Assembly: GCF_001314325.1 (NCBI RefSeq) | Contig: NZ_CP009429.1 | Span: 4,216,501-4,280,500 of the forward strand | DNA from: Sphingopyxis macrogoltabida | GTDB lineage: Bacteria; Pseudomonadota; Alphaproteobacteria; Sphingomonadales; Sphingomonadaceae | Length of the DNA: 64,000 nucleotides | Reading direction: 5' to 3' | Part shown: positions 1 to 7,254 of the stretch, in pieces | Numbering within the stretch: position 1 is the stretch's first letter | Layout: each line of letters begins with the position of its first letter | Notes under the pieces: model-generated | The model's database searches: none | What the model saw: only the letters and a program-made list of their open reading frames with translations | Told to the model about the DNA's origin: nothing | Translations under genes and position numbers: made by a program

Positions 1-200
1 GCGTGGCGGTAACGGGCCGGGCAGATGCCTATGCGACCGCGCTCTGGCTCGAAGGTCCGTCTGCGTTCTGGCTGCACCCCGAGGGGCCGCTGTCCGATAC
101 CACCCCTGACGAATGGCGCGAGAAGCAGTCTCGTGCCGTCGGAGTGCGCATCGAGAACTGCTTCATCGAGAACAGCGGCGAGCGTGTCGTCCGATTTTGA
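1..200 (+). CDS. Phage protein, 3' end only
   Basis: An open frame runs from the window edge to a TGA at 198-200, giving at least 65 residues. A GTG at position 3 could be a start, but the frame is open to the edge, so the true start may be outside the window. It precedes the portal gene group, where terminase or a packaging accessory gene usually sits in podovirus genomes. No motif identifies it; it could be the end of a terminase or a small packaging protein. Its stop codon lies inside the putative promoter motif that follows. Confidence 0.5.
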   Translation, partial: VAVTGRADAYATALWLEGPSAFWLHPEGPLSDTTPDEWREKQSRAVGVRIENCFIENSGERVVRF

Positions 201-225
201 GTGCCGATATCGGCTGAAATAGCGT
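195..225 (+). promoter_or_regulatory. Putative phage late promoter, copy A (head module)
   Basis: TTTTGAGTGCCGAT occupies 195-208. The same string, with one more leading T, occurs at 5317 and 18754, each time just before a phage gene block. TTGAGT (197-202) could be a -35 element, followed by a 17-base spacer and TAGCGT (220-225) as a weak -10. The spacer is also exactly 17 bases at the other two copies. A Shine-Dalgarno-like GAAAGG starts near 232 and serves the first small gene. The motif could instead be the full promoter of a phage RNA polymerase. Confidence 0.55.
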
Positions 226-249
226 CGCCTGCGAAAGGTGACCGCTCGC

Positions 250-435
250 ATGTGCATGCCGAAAGCTCCCAAGGTTCCGCCGCCACCGGCCCAGCGCCAG
301 GCGATGAAAGAGCCCGAGTACAAATCCGCAGCGATCGACGATCCGATGCGTCGCCGTCGGGGTTACGCGGCGCTGATGACGCGTGCCGCTCCGTCGCTCA
401 ACGCACCGATGACGACCTCGACCCTCGGTGGCTGA
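250..435 (+). CDS. Small proline-rich phage protein upstream of portal
   Basis: A 61-residue protein that begins MCMPKAPKVPPPPA and ends in a Ser/Thr-Leu-Gly-Gly tail. Short proteins with a Cys-Pro/Ala-Pro-rich head and a TLGG-like end are common just before the portal gene of T7-like and BPP-1-like podoviruses; their role is unknown. The ATG at 250 is preferred over an upstream GTG at 238 because GAAAGG sits about 10 bases before it. Its end overlaps the start of the next small gene. Confidence 0.7.
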   Translation: MCMPKAPKVPPPPAQRQAMKEPEYKSAAIDDPMRRRRGYAALMTRAAPSLNAPMTTSTLGG

Positions 436-568
436 CCGTATCGACATCCGCGGCAAGCCCTATCTTCGCTTCGATTGCGAGTGTGGCCAGCGCCAGCAAA
501 CTCCCGAACCGCAGGAGGGCAAGGTGAAGTGCGCTCGTTGCGGGAAAGAGCATGCCCCCGATGCGTGA
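428..568 (+). CDS. Zinc-ribbon microprotein (phage)
   Basis: A 46-residue frame starting at GTG 428. It contains a CEC pair at residues 17-19 and a CARC pair at residues 35-38, a Cys4 arrangement typical of a zinc ribbon; the rest is charged and hydrophilic. It overlaps the preceding gene by 8 bases and the portal start by 17 bases, which suggests translational coupling in the packaging operon. A role in DNA or protein binding during packaging is only inferred. The alternative is that it is a chance frame, but the four paired cysteines and tight coupling argue for a real gene. Confidence 0.65.
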   Translation: MADRIDIRGKPYLRFDCECGQRQQTPEPQEGKVKCARCGKEHAPDA

Positions 569-2249
569 AACGCTGAGCCTCAAATCCAAGCCGAAGAATG
601 CTCCCGCAGGCGAAAAATCGCGCCGCGAGCACGCTGAGAAGGTCTCCAAGGATCTCAAGGCAGCTCGCCGTGACGCCGAAAGCGACTGGTACAGCATCGC
701 CGATTATTCCGGCTACGGATCGGTGCCCGGGCTTATGACGGATGCTCAGGGAAAAGAGCGGCCAAAGCTTCGGCATCTTCTCGACAGCCACCCCATCCTT
801 GCCTTCCGCACCGTACGAAATGGCATGTACTCTGGCCTTTCGTCGCCGAACCGGCCGTGGATCGAGTTCAAGTTCGTCGATACCGAACTGAACGAATATC
901 AGGTCGCACGCGAATGGCTCGATGAGTTTCAGTCGGTCATCTACGCGCTCTTCGACGCCTCGAATTTCTACTATGTCGCGCGCCAGAATTATGGGTCGAT
1001 GGCACGCTTCGGCCCGGCGGCCGGGATCATGACCGAGCACCCGATCGAGGTAGCGCCCTGCCTCAGTCTCGGGATCGGCAGCTACTGGCTCGGCCTCAAC
1101 GATGCGTTCAACGTCGACACGCTGGTGCGCAATTGCCCGATGACCGTAAGTCAGGTGGTACAGCGCTTCGTCGGGCGGCCGGGCGGGACATATGACTGGT
1201 CCACCGTCTCCGACACGGTGAAACGGAAGTGGGACAACTCCGACTATTCCGCCATCGTCCAGTGCAAACAATTGATTGAGCCCGGCGCGAACGATGCGTG
1301 GGACTCGGTCATCTGGGATCACAACGATCAGCGCCAGACCGCGATGCTGGAAGCGAAGCGCTATAGCGAGCAGCCGTTCTGGGCGCCGCGATGGGATGCG
1401 GGCGACAGCAGTCCCACGCACTATGGCCGCGGTCTGGGGCACGATTGCCTCGCGGACATGCGCGAGCTGGCCCTGATCAACCTGCGCGAGCAGAATATGT
1501 TCGATCTTCTGGCCAAGCCTCCGACAGTCGGCGGCGCGCACAATCTCGATATGCGACCCGGCGCCCACACGCATGTCGCGGACATGAGCGATGTTCAGGC
1601 AGCGAAGCCGATATACGAAGTCAATCCGATGGCGCTGCAATGGGCCGAGAAAAAGATCCTCCGGCTCCACGACACTATCGACCGCCTCGCCTTAGCGGAC
1701 CTTTTCTTCGCCATCACGAACATGCCAGGCGTGCAGCCCCGCAACGTGGAGGAACTGTTCCGTCGCGACGAAGAGCGGCTGACCCAGATCGGTCCCGCCG
1801 TCGAAACTGTGAACGATGACATGTTGCCGATCGCCGTCGCTCGCATGATCGGCATCGCCCGCCGCGGCGACCTGATACCGCCCGCGCCGGAAGAGTTGCA
1901 GGGCCGCGAGCTTAAGGTCGAGTTCGTTTCGGTCCTTGCGATGGCGCAGAAGATGCAGGGCTTGCAGATTACCGAGCGTGTCGTCGGTTTCGTCGGTTCT
2001 CTCGGCTCAATCTTTGGTCCGCAGGTGCTCGACAAGATCAACCCGGATGCGATCGTCGATGACTATGCCGAGCGCGCGAACATGCCGGCGAAGGCAATCC
2101 GCGACGATGCATCGGTTGAGCAGATTCGCGCTCAGCGCGCGCAGGAACAGCAAATGGCGCAGATGGCTCAGATGGCCCAGCCCGCCAAGGATGCCACGGC
2201 CGCCGCGCTCAATATCGCTGAGATGTCCAACGCTTCGGAGAGCTTCTGA
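552..2249 (+). CDS. Portal (head-tail connector) protein
   Basis: A 565-residue protein of the podovirus head-tail connector family, which forms the dodecameric ring at the capsid vertex through which DNA is packaged and ejected. Length and position before scaffold and capsid genes fit, as does the N-terminal part with the conserved stretch around the SGLSSPNRPW residues and the long helical C-terminus rich in Gln/Met/Ala. An alternative ATG at 561 lies at better spacing from GGGAAAGAG. The stop overlaps the next start (TGATG). Confidence 0.9.
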   Translation: MPPMRETLSLKSKPKNAPAGEKSRREHAEKVSKDLKAARRDAESDWYSIADYSGYGSVPGLMTDAQGKERPKLRHLLDSHPILAFRTVRNGMYSGLSSPNRPWIEFKFVDTELNEYQVAREWLDEFQSVIYALFDASNFYYVARQNYGSMARFGPAAGIMTEHPIEVAPCLSLGIGSYWLGLNDAFNVDTLVRNCPMTVSQVVQRFVGRPGGTYDWSTVSDTVKRKWDNSDYSAIVQCKQLIEPGANDAWDSVIWDHNDQRQTAMLEAKRYSEQPFWAPRWDAGDSSPTHYGRGLGHDCLADMRELALINLREQNMFDLLAKPPTVGGAHNLDMRPGAHTHVADMSDVQAAKPIYEVNPMALQWAEKKILRLHDTIDRLALADLFFAITNMPGVQPRNVEELFRRDEERLTQIGPAVETVNDDMLPIAVARMIGIARRGDLIPPAPEELQGRELKVEFVSVLAMAQKMQGLQITERVVGFVGSLGSIFGPQVLDKINPDAIVDDYAERANMPAKAIRDDASVEQIRAQRAQEQQMAQMAQMAQPAKDATAAALNIAEMSNASESF

Positions 2250-2536
2250 TGAGTAACGCTCAATGGCGCGCCGACTGCGAATGGCTCCTCAAGCAAGACG
2301 CGTTCCGGCGCTTCATTTTTGAGTTTTATAGGGCGAGCGGTATCACCCGTTTCACTCGCGAAGAGCAACAGCGCCTTTTCCACGAAGGCAAGCGCTCCTT
2401 GGGGTTGGAAGTTCTCGGTTGGTTTTCCGCAACGCCTGCGGAGCCTCACGACGTCATCGCATTGGCGATCGAGGCCGGGAAGCAACTCACACCCCCGAAA
2501 GGAGCAAGACATGACGATCAAGAACATCCTGAATAA
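2249..2536 (+). CDS. Bbp19-like phage protein
   Basis: A 95-residue protein between portal and scaffold. Its first 75 residues have the pattern of the small Bbp19-type family found at the same place in BPP-1-like phages: a predicted helical start, then EGKRSLGLEVLGWF, resembling the family's E-G-R-x-x-G-L core. The function is unknown. The last 9 codons overlap the scaffold gene in another frame, so the two are translationally coupled. Confidence 0.7.
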   Translation: MSNAQWRADCEWLLKQDAFRRFIFEFYRASGITRFTREEQQRLFHEGKRSLGLEVLGWFSATPAEPHDVIALAIEAGKQLTPPKGARHDDQEHPE

Positions 2537-3311
2537 CCACCGATCCACCCGCATCCGTTTGCTGTCGGGCTCGCGGCTGTCGCCGATCGAGCGCCAGATG
2601 GGCCGCCTGATGCGCTCTCCGGACGAGCACACCGATGATACGACCGCCCCTGCCGCTGATCCTCCGGCGACTACGGCGCTTGGCGACGCCGCGGCGGCCG
2701 AAGATACCGCCGCCGAAGACACGGCGGACAAGACGGACGTAACCGACGGCGACAAGGGTGATGCCGACAAGGCGAACGGCGACGACAAATCCGGTGATGA
2801 GGCTGCGGATTCGATCATCGGCGCGCCCGAGGCTTATGACGTCGCGGCCTTCACGATGCCCGAAGGCGTCGAGTTCGACGCCGAAATGTTCGAACTCGTG
2901 CAGGATGATCTCAAGACCCTCAATCTGAGCCAGAAGGGCGCCGAAAGCATCGTCGGCCTGTTCGCCAGCAAGATCGCACCGAAAATCGAAGAGCGCGCTG
3001 CCAAGGCGATGGACACTGCTGCGGCCACCCTCAGCGCCGACCTCGCGCGCGACTTGCAGGCCGATCCGGAAGTCGGCGGAGCCAAGCTCAGAGAGAGCCA
3101 GGCGTATGCCGCAAAGGCCATCGCCCGGTTCATCCCGGATGCTGCGGCTCGCTCCGAGTTCTCCACATTCCTCAACGAAAGCGGTCTCGGGAATCACCCG
3201 CTGCTGACCCGCGTCATCGCCGGCGCCGGGCGCGCGCTTTCGGAGGCCAGTACTCCCGCTGCCGAGGCCGAAAAGGCCGAACGCTCGGAAGCCCAGAAAT
3301 TTTACGGTTAG
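2511..3311 (+). CDS. Capsid scaffold-like protein
   Basis: A 266-residue acidic protein. Residues about 35-100 are a low-complexity Ala/Asp/Thr/Lys stretch, followed by a helical C-terminal half. Such a protein just before the major capsid gene is typical of an internal scaffold, which is needed for procapsid assembly and is absent from the virion. The start at 2511 is chosen because AAAGGAG lies 7 bases upstream; the longer open frame from 2319 runs over the preceding gene and is rejected. Function rests on position and composition. Confidence 0.78.
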   Translation: MTIKNILNNHRSTRIRLLSGSRLSPIERQMGRLMRSPDEHTDDTTAPAADPPATTALGDAAAAEDTAAEDTADKTDVTDGDKGDADKANGDDKSGDEAADSIIGAPEAYDVAAFTMPEGVEFDAEMFELVQDDLKTLNLSQKGAESIVGLFASKIAPKIEERAAKAMDTAAATLSADLARDLQADPEVGGAKLRESQAYAAKAIARFIPDAAARSEFSTFLNESGLGNHPLLTRVIAGAGRALSEASTPAAEAEKAERSEAQKFYG

Positions 3312-3330
3312 AAGAAAGGGGTAATAGAAA

Positions 3331-4353
3331 ATGGCTGTTCTCGGTCAAAAACTGCACACCATCGCCGACCTGACGGCGCGTATCGATCCTGACGGCAAGA
3401 TCGCGTCCATCGGCGAATGGCTCGCACAAACCAACGAGGTCTTTGCATGGCTGCGCTGGAAGGAAGGCAACCTGCCGACCGGCGAGCGCACGACTGTCCG
3501 CACCGGCCTGCCGACGGTCACCTACCGCGGCTACAATCAGGGCACGGATGCGTCGAAGAGCCGCGTCGCTCAGATCGACGAAGGCGCCGCGCTGCTGGAA
3601 GGCAAGTCGGCTGTCGATCGCGAACTGGCGAAGGCTCACGGCGATGTCGGCGAATATCGCCTGACCGAAGCGTCGGCATTCTTCGAAGCGCTGACGCAGG
3701 CATTCTGCACGACGATGTTTTTCGGCAACGCCGCAGCATCGCCGCAGGAGTTCACTGGCCTCTCTCCGCGCTTCAATGATGTTAACAGCTCTGTGGGCGA
3801 TCAGCTCATCGATGCTGGCGGCTCGGGCACGGACAACGGTTCGATCTGGCTGGTCGTCACTGGCCCGCAGGGCGTGATGGGCATCTATCCCAAGGGCACG
3901 AAGGCGGGCATCAGCCATCTCGACGTGACCAAGGGCACGGAGAAGCAGGACGATGGCGTCGACACCGGCGTCTATTGGGACGATGCCGACGGCAAGCAGT
4001 TCCTTGCCCTCGTCGACCAGTTCAACCTCCACTGCGGCCTGTCGGTCAAGGATCCCCGCAAGGTGGTCCGCATTGGCTCGATCGACCGTTCGGAGCTGGC
4101 GGTCAGCGGCGGCAAGCGTCTGCAAATGCTGATGGCGGATGCGGTCGAGCGTGTCGACGGCCTGAGCGCCGAAGGCCATCAGGCGGCTTTCATCATGGAT
4201 CGCCAGATGCGCTCGATGCTGCGCCAGCAGCTTCTCAACGACAAGAATCCGTACCTCTCATGGGATGAAAGTGCCGGCAAGAAGATGCTGCACTTCGGCG
4301 AGGTTCCGATTCTCCGCACCGACGCGCTGTCGGTCGACGAAGCCGCCATCTGA
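3331..4353 (+). CDS. Major capsid protein
   Basis: A 340-residue protein directly after the scaffold gene, preceded by GAAAGGGG. It resembles the Bbp17-type HK97-fold major capsid proteins of BPP-1-like podoviruses: an N-terminal arm, a central segment with Gly/Thr-rich loops (WKEGNLPTGERTTVRTGLP) and a C-terminal domain ending in a conserved strand motif around the LRTDALS residues. It should form the icosahedral shell with the cement protein encoded next. No protease gene is seen in the head module. Confidence 0.88.
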   Translation: MAVLGQKLHTIADLTARIDPDGKIASIGEWLAQTNEVFAWLRWKEGNLPTGERTTVRTGLPTVTYRGYNQGTDASKSRVAQIDEGAALLEGKSAVDRELAKAHGDVGEYRLTEASAFFEALTQAFCTTMFFGNAAASPQEFTGLSPRFNDVNSSVGDQLIDAGGSGTDNGSIWLVVTGPQGVMGIYPKGTKAGISHLDVTKGTEKQDDGVDTGVYWDDADGKQFLALVDQFNLHCGLSVKDPRKVVRIGSIDRSELAVSGGKRLQMLMADAVERVDGLSAEGHQAAFIMDRQMRSMLRQQLLNDKNPYLSWDESAGKKMLHFGEVPILRTDALSVDEAAI

Positions 4354-4373
4354 TCCGGAAAGGGGATATCGAA

Positions 4374-4802
4374 ATGGCCATGTACGATCGCGAACTGATT
4401 TTCTCGAAGAACCAAGCGGTTACGACGGGAACGCAGTATTCCACCGACAAATACGACGCGGGCTCCGCGCCGTTCAACATCAACACCAACCGGGAATTGC
4501 AGGTGGCGTGCCAGGTCACGACGGACTTCGCGGATGGCACAAGCCTCAACGTGAATTTCGTCGAGAGCGACAATGCCGACCTGTCGAGCCCGACAGTGCT
4601 GGCGTCGTCCGGCGTGATCGCGGAAGCGAACCTGAAGAAGGGCAAGACATTGCTCCGTACGGCGGTCCCCCGCACGACGAAGCGTTATCTCGGCTTCCAG
4701 TTCGTCACCGTCGGCACGCACACTGCCGGCACCGTTTTTGGCGGCATTCTGCGCGACACGGACGATACCGTGTTCCCGGCGCAGGAAACCGGCTACGTTT
4801 GA
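4374..4802 (+). CDS. Bbp16-like capsid cement protein
   Basis: A 142-residue beta-rich protein with the pattern of the Bbp16 capsid cement family: N-terminal MYDRELIFSKNQAVT, a central NREL segment, and a C-terminal GTVFGGILRD stretch. In BPP-1 the equivalent protein binds the outside of the major capsid lattice and stabilises it. It lies 20 bases after the capsid gene with an AAAGGGG ribosome site, and so probably shares its transcript. Confidence 0.82.
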   Translation: MAMYDRELIFSKNQAVTTGTQYSTDKYDAGSAPFNINTNRELQVACQVTTDFADGTSLNVNFVESDNADLSSPTVLASSGVIAEANLKKGKTLLRTAVPRTTKRYLGFQFVTVGTHTAGTVFGGILRDTDDTVFPAQETGYV

Positions 4803-4815
4803 TAGGAGCTGAACG

Positions 4816-5268
4816 ATGACGAAGGTAAAAACTGTCGATGCGATTGTCCGAGGCCCCCGCCCCGTCTTTCGCGATAGCGTCCTCTACGCGCCGGGCCAGA
4901 TCGTGCAGGATGTTCCCGAGGACGAGGTGAGCGACGAGAAGTCGCGCATCGTCGAAGTCGAGGTGGAGAACGGCGATGGCGAACTGATCAAGCGTCGTAT
5001 CGAGCGGCGCTATCTGTTCCGCCCAATCGGCGGCGCTACTGTCAACGAAGCCGTGACGACCGCCGACATTGCGACCGGCGATCCGGCTCGACTGAATGTG
5101 ACGGACTTCCTCAAGCAGGGCACTGACGAAATCGTCGCGGCCATCGTGTCTGGCTCGGTCGATGCTCACATTGGCGCCATCGAGCAAGCTGAAATTGCCC
5201 GGCGCGGCCCCGCACGCGTCGCGGTGAAGGAAGCCATCGCGGCTCGCCTGGCTGCGATCCGCGGCTGA
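4816..5268 (+). CDS. Phage head-module protein of unknown function
   Basis: A 150-residue protein, last gene of the head module, before a strong terminator. It starts with a beta-rich segment (residues 1-35, with a VLYAPGQIV turn common in head completion or fibre-like small domains), then a charged middle and an Ala/Glu-rich helical C-terminus. The ribosome site TAGGAG lies 9 bases before the ATG. Position suggests a virion-associated or head-completion role, but no family is recognised. Confidence 0.6.
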   Translation: MTKVKTVDAIVRGPRPVFRDSVLYAPGQIVQDVPEDEVSDEKSRIVEVEVENGDGELIKRRIERRYLFRPIGGATVNEAVTTADIATGDPARLNVTDFLKQGTDEIVAAIVSGSVDAHIGAIEQAEIARRGPARVAVKEAIAARLAAIRG

Positions 5269-5288
5269 TCAAACTCTCTGGGGCGGGA

Positions 5289-5321
5289 AGGGGCTGGGAG
5301 CAATCCCGGCCCCTTCTTTTT
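5289..5321 (+). terminator. Rho-independent terminator closing the head module
   Basis: A 12-bp stem (AAGGGGCTGGGA against TCCCGGCCCCTT, with one G-T pair) closes on a GCAA tetraloop and is followed by CTTTTT. The T-run merges with the second copy of the TTTTTGAGTGCCGAT motif, so termination of one operon and initiation of the next are packed into about 40 bases. Confidence 0.9.
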
Positions 5322-5348
5322 GAGTGCCGATGCCGCGCGGCGTAATTC
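5317..5348 (+). promoter_or_regulatory. Putative phage late promoter, copy B (tail module)
   Basis: TTTTTGAGTGCCGAT at 5317-5331 matches copies A and C exactly over 14 bases. TTGAGT (5320-5325), a 17-base spacer and TAATTC (5343-5348) form the best sigma70-like pair of the three. It sits directly after a terminator and before the tail-module genes. Confidence 0.6.
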
Positions 5349-5354
5349 AGCGCA

Positions 5355-5921
5355 ATGGCCCGGTCGGCGAACCATCCTCGCGGCTCCAACCGCTCCCAGA
5401 AGCGCGTGACTGTCATGGTCAACAGCGGCTCGATCCCGATGACGGAGAAGGGGGCGGCGCGCGGGGTAGCGACGCTCGATAATTCCGGCAAAGTACCGTC
5501 GTCGCAGATGGGCATGCCCAGCGCGGTGGAGCAAGCGCTGGCCGCGGTGAACGGTCGAATTGATACGATCCAGCTTACGCCCGGGCCTCGCGGCGATTCC
5601 GGCCAGAAGGGCGACAAGGGCGACGCAGGCATCCTCGGTGCGACTGGCCCGGCCGCCGCAACGTTCATCGGCAATGTCACGATCACCGAAACCCTGCTGG
5701 TTTCGCTTTCCCTCGGCATGAAGCGCGTCACAAAGGCGCTCGCCGGTGTTGCCTTGTCCGACAAGCTCATCGCAGTGCCCAATGGTGCACCGAGCGCCGG
5801 CTGCGAAGTGATCAACGCATACCCTTCGTCGGCTGGCAATGTGAGCATTGGCTATTTCGTCCCGGCTCTCGGCATCGGAGCGACATATTCGATCCCCGTC
5901 TCAATCTACCGGATGAACTGA
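5355..5921 (+). CDS. Short tail-fibre-like protein with collagen-like repeat
   Basis: A 188-residue protein. Residues about 28-50 (GVATLDNSGKVPSSQ) match a short segment recurrent in phage fibres. Residues 76-96 form a collagen-like Gly-X-Y run (GPRGDSGQKGDKGDAG), and the C-terminus is a beta-rich knob. It is probably a trimeric fibre or head-decoration protein. The ATG at 5355 lies only 7 bases after the proposed -10; if that promoter reading is right, GTG 5406 or ATG 5415 is the more likely start. Confidence 0.68.
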   Translation: MARSANHPRGSNRSQKRVTVMVNSGSIPMTEKGAARGVATLDNSGKVPSSQMGMPSAVEQALAAVNGRIDTIQLTPGPRGDSGQKGDKGDAGILGATGPAAATFIGNVTITETLLVSLSLGMKRVTKALAGVALSDKLIAVPNGAPSAGCEVINAYPSSAGNVSIGYFVPALGIGATYSIPVSIYRMN

Positions 5922-6598
5922 TGGCCCGAAACATCGTCCAGATTTGCAACGAGGCAATTTCCGACCTTCCTGCTCACCCGATCGTTGGCATCGATGACAG
6001 CGCAGCCGAGGCTCGCGAGTGCAATCGTCATCTCAACGGCGTGGTCGCGGATCTGATCGGGATGCATGACTGGTCGTTCTGCAAGCGCCGCTCGCCGCTC
6101 GCCGTCGTACCGAATGATCGCTCTGGCGAGTGGGGCTATGCATATTCGCTGCCCGACGAGATCGTCTCACCGATCGTGCTCGTTCGCGATGCGAACGCGT
6201 CCTCGGTCCCCGGAATCGTCGTCACGCCGATGCTATATTGGCCAGGCCCTGCCGCTGGGTATGAGCAGATCGATTACGCGCTGGCCGACAACAAGCTCTA
6301 TACCAACCTCGAGGCCGCAATCCTTGAATATTCGCTCGATGCGGTCGAGCCGAACAAGTGGCATCCGCTGTTCGCGCAGGCTGTGATCCGCACCCTCGCG
6401 GCCCGCATCTACCGCCCGATCCTTGGCGAAAAGGCCGACACACAAGAGTGGCTGGTCAAGCAACAGACGGCCCGCGCCGCCTTGAACCAAGCCATCGCGG
6501 ACGACCTCAACCGCTTTCCGCGCCGCCGTAAGGAATTTGTGCCCGAGGCGGTCATTGCCCGCGGCGCCTATGGATATGGGAGTGTCGTGTGGCCATAG
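5921..6598 (+). CDS. Tail tubular protein A (gp11-like)
   Basis: A 225-residue protein of the T7 gp11-like tail tube/adaptor family. The N-terminus has a helix-rich ICNEAISDLPAHPI segment and an ARECNRHLNGVVADLIGMHDWSF-type region (conserved W in the 'DW.F..R' motif), then WHPLFAQAVIRTLAARI in the C-terminal helix. These proteins form the ring between portal and nozzle. Its start overlaps the preceding stop, and its last 10 bases overlap the next gene. Confidence 0.85.
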   Translation: MARNIVQICNEAISDLPAHPIVGIDDSAAEARECNRHLNGVVADLIGMHDWSFCKRRSPLAVVPNDRSGEWGYAYSLPDEIVSPIVLVRDANASSVPGIVVTPMLYWPGPAAGYEQIDYALADNKLYTNLEAAILEYSLDAVEPNKWHPLFAQAVIRTLAARIYRPILGEKADTQEWLVKQQTARAALNQAIADDLNRFPRRRKEFVPEAVIARGAYGYGSVVWP

Positions 6599-7239
6599 TC
6601 AGCAAGCGCAATTTCACGCGCGGTATCTTCTCGCCCGTCGTCCAGTCGCGCCGCGATGTGGAAGCGTGGTCGGCCGGCGCCCGGCGCCTGAAGAACGTCA
6701 CGCTCCTCAAATATGGCGGCGTGCGCAAGCGGCCGGGAACGCGTTTCGTCTATAAGCTCCCGGCTGATGATGACGAAACCCGCCTTTTGCCGTTCACCTA
6801 TTCGCCGGGGCAAAGCTACGCGCTGCTTATGGGGCAGGCCACGATGCGCCCTCTCGCGCTGGGGGGCGCCGTCCTGTCGGAAGGCTTTGGCATTACGGCG
6901 ATCACCAATGCCAATCCCGGCGTTGTCACCGCACCATTCCACGGCCTGACGACCGGGCAAGAGGTCTTCATATCGGGAATCGAGGGCATGCCGGAGCTGG
7001 ACGGACGTGTGGTCACGGCGACCGTCATCAACGACGACAATTTCAGCATCGGCATCAACACGACTGGCTTCGGCGCCTTCGTGTCCGATGACGGCGATGT
7101 GCGTGTTGCGCCGCCCGCGCCTCCCCCGCCCGCGCCACCGGTACCGGCCCCGACCCCGGCGCCCACGCCCGCTCCCACCGTCCCGCCGGGCGGTGGCGGA
7201 GGTGGCGGCGGCTGGCGCTGGCAGAATAACCTCCAATAG
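6589..7239 (+). CDS. Tail nozzle protein, N-terminal part (gp12-like), ends at in-frame TAG
   Basis: A 216-residue protein starting at GTG 6589. The opening (RNFTRGIFSPVVQSRRDVE) is the N-terminus of the tail tubular B/stabilisation family. Residues about 105-160 form an FCCH-like small beta domain (GLTTGQEVFISGIEGM). After that come about 35 residues of Pro/Ala repeats and a run of eight glycines, ending WRWQNNLQ then TAG. The next gene continues the same family in the same frame, so this is half of a split or readthrough gene. Confidence 0.75.
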   Translation: MAIVSKRNFTRGIFSPVVQSRRDVEAWSAGARRLKNVTLLKYGGVRKRPGTRFVYKLPADDDETRLLPFTYSPGQSYALLMGQATMRPLALGGAVLSEGFGITAITNANPGVVTAPFHGLTTGQEVFISGIEGMPELDGRVVTATVINDDNFSIGINTTGFGAFVSDDGDVRVAPPAPPPPAPPVPAPTPAPTPAPTVPPGGGGGGGGWRWQNNLQ

Positions 7240-7254
7240 GATCGAGTTTCGGCA

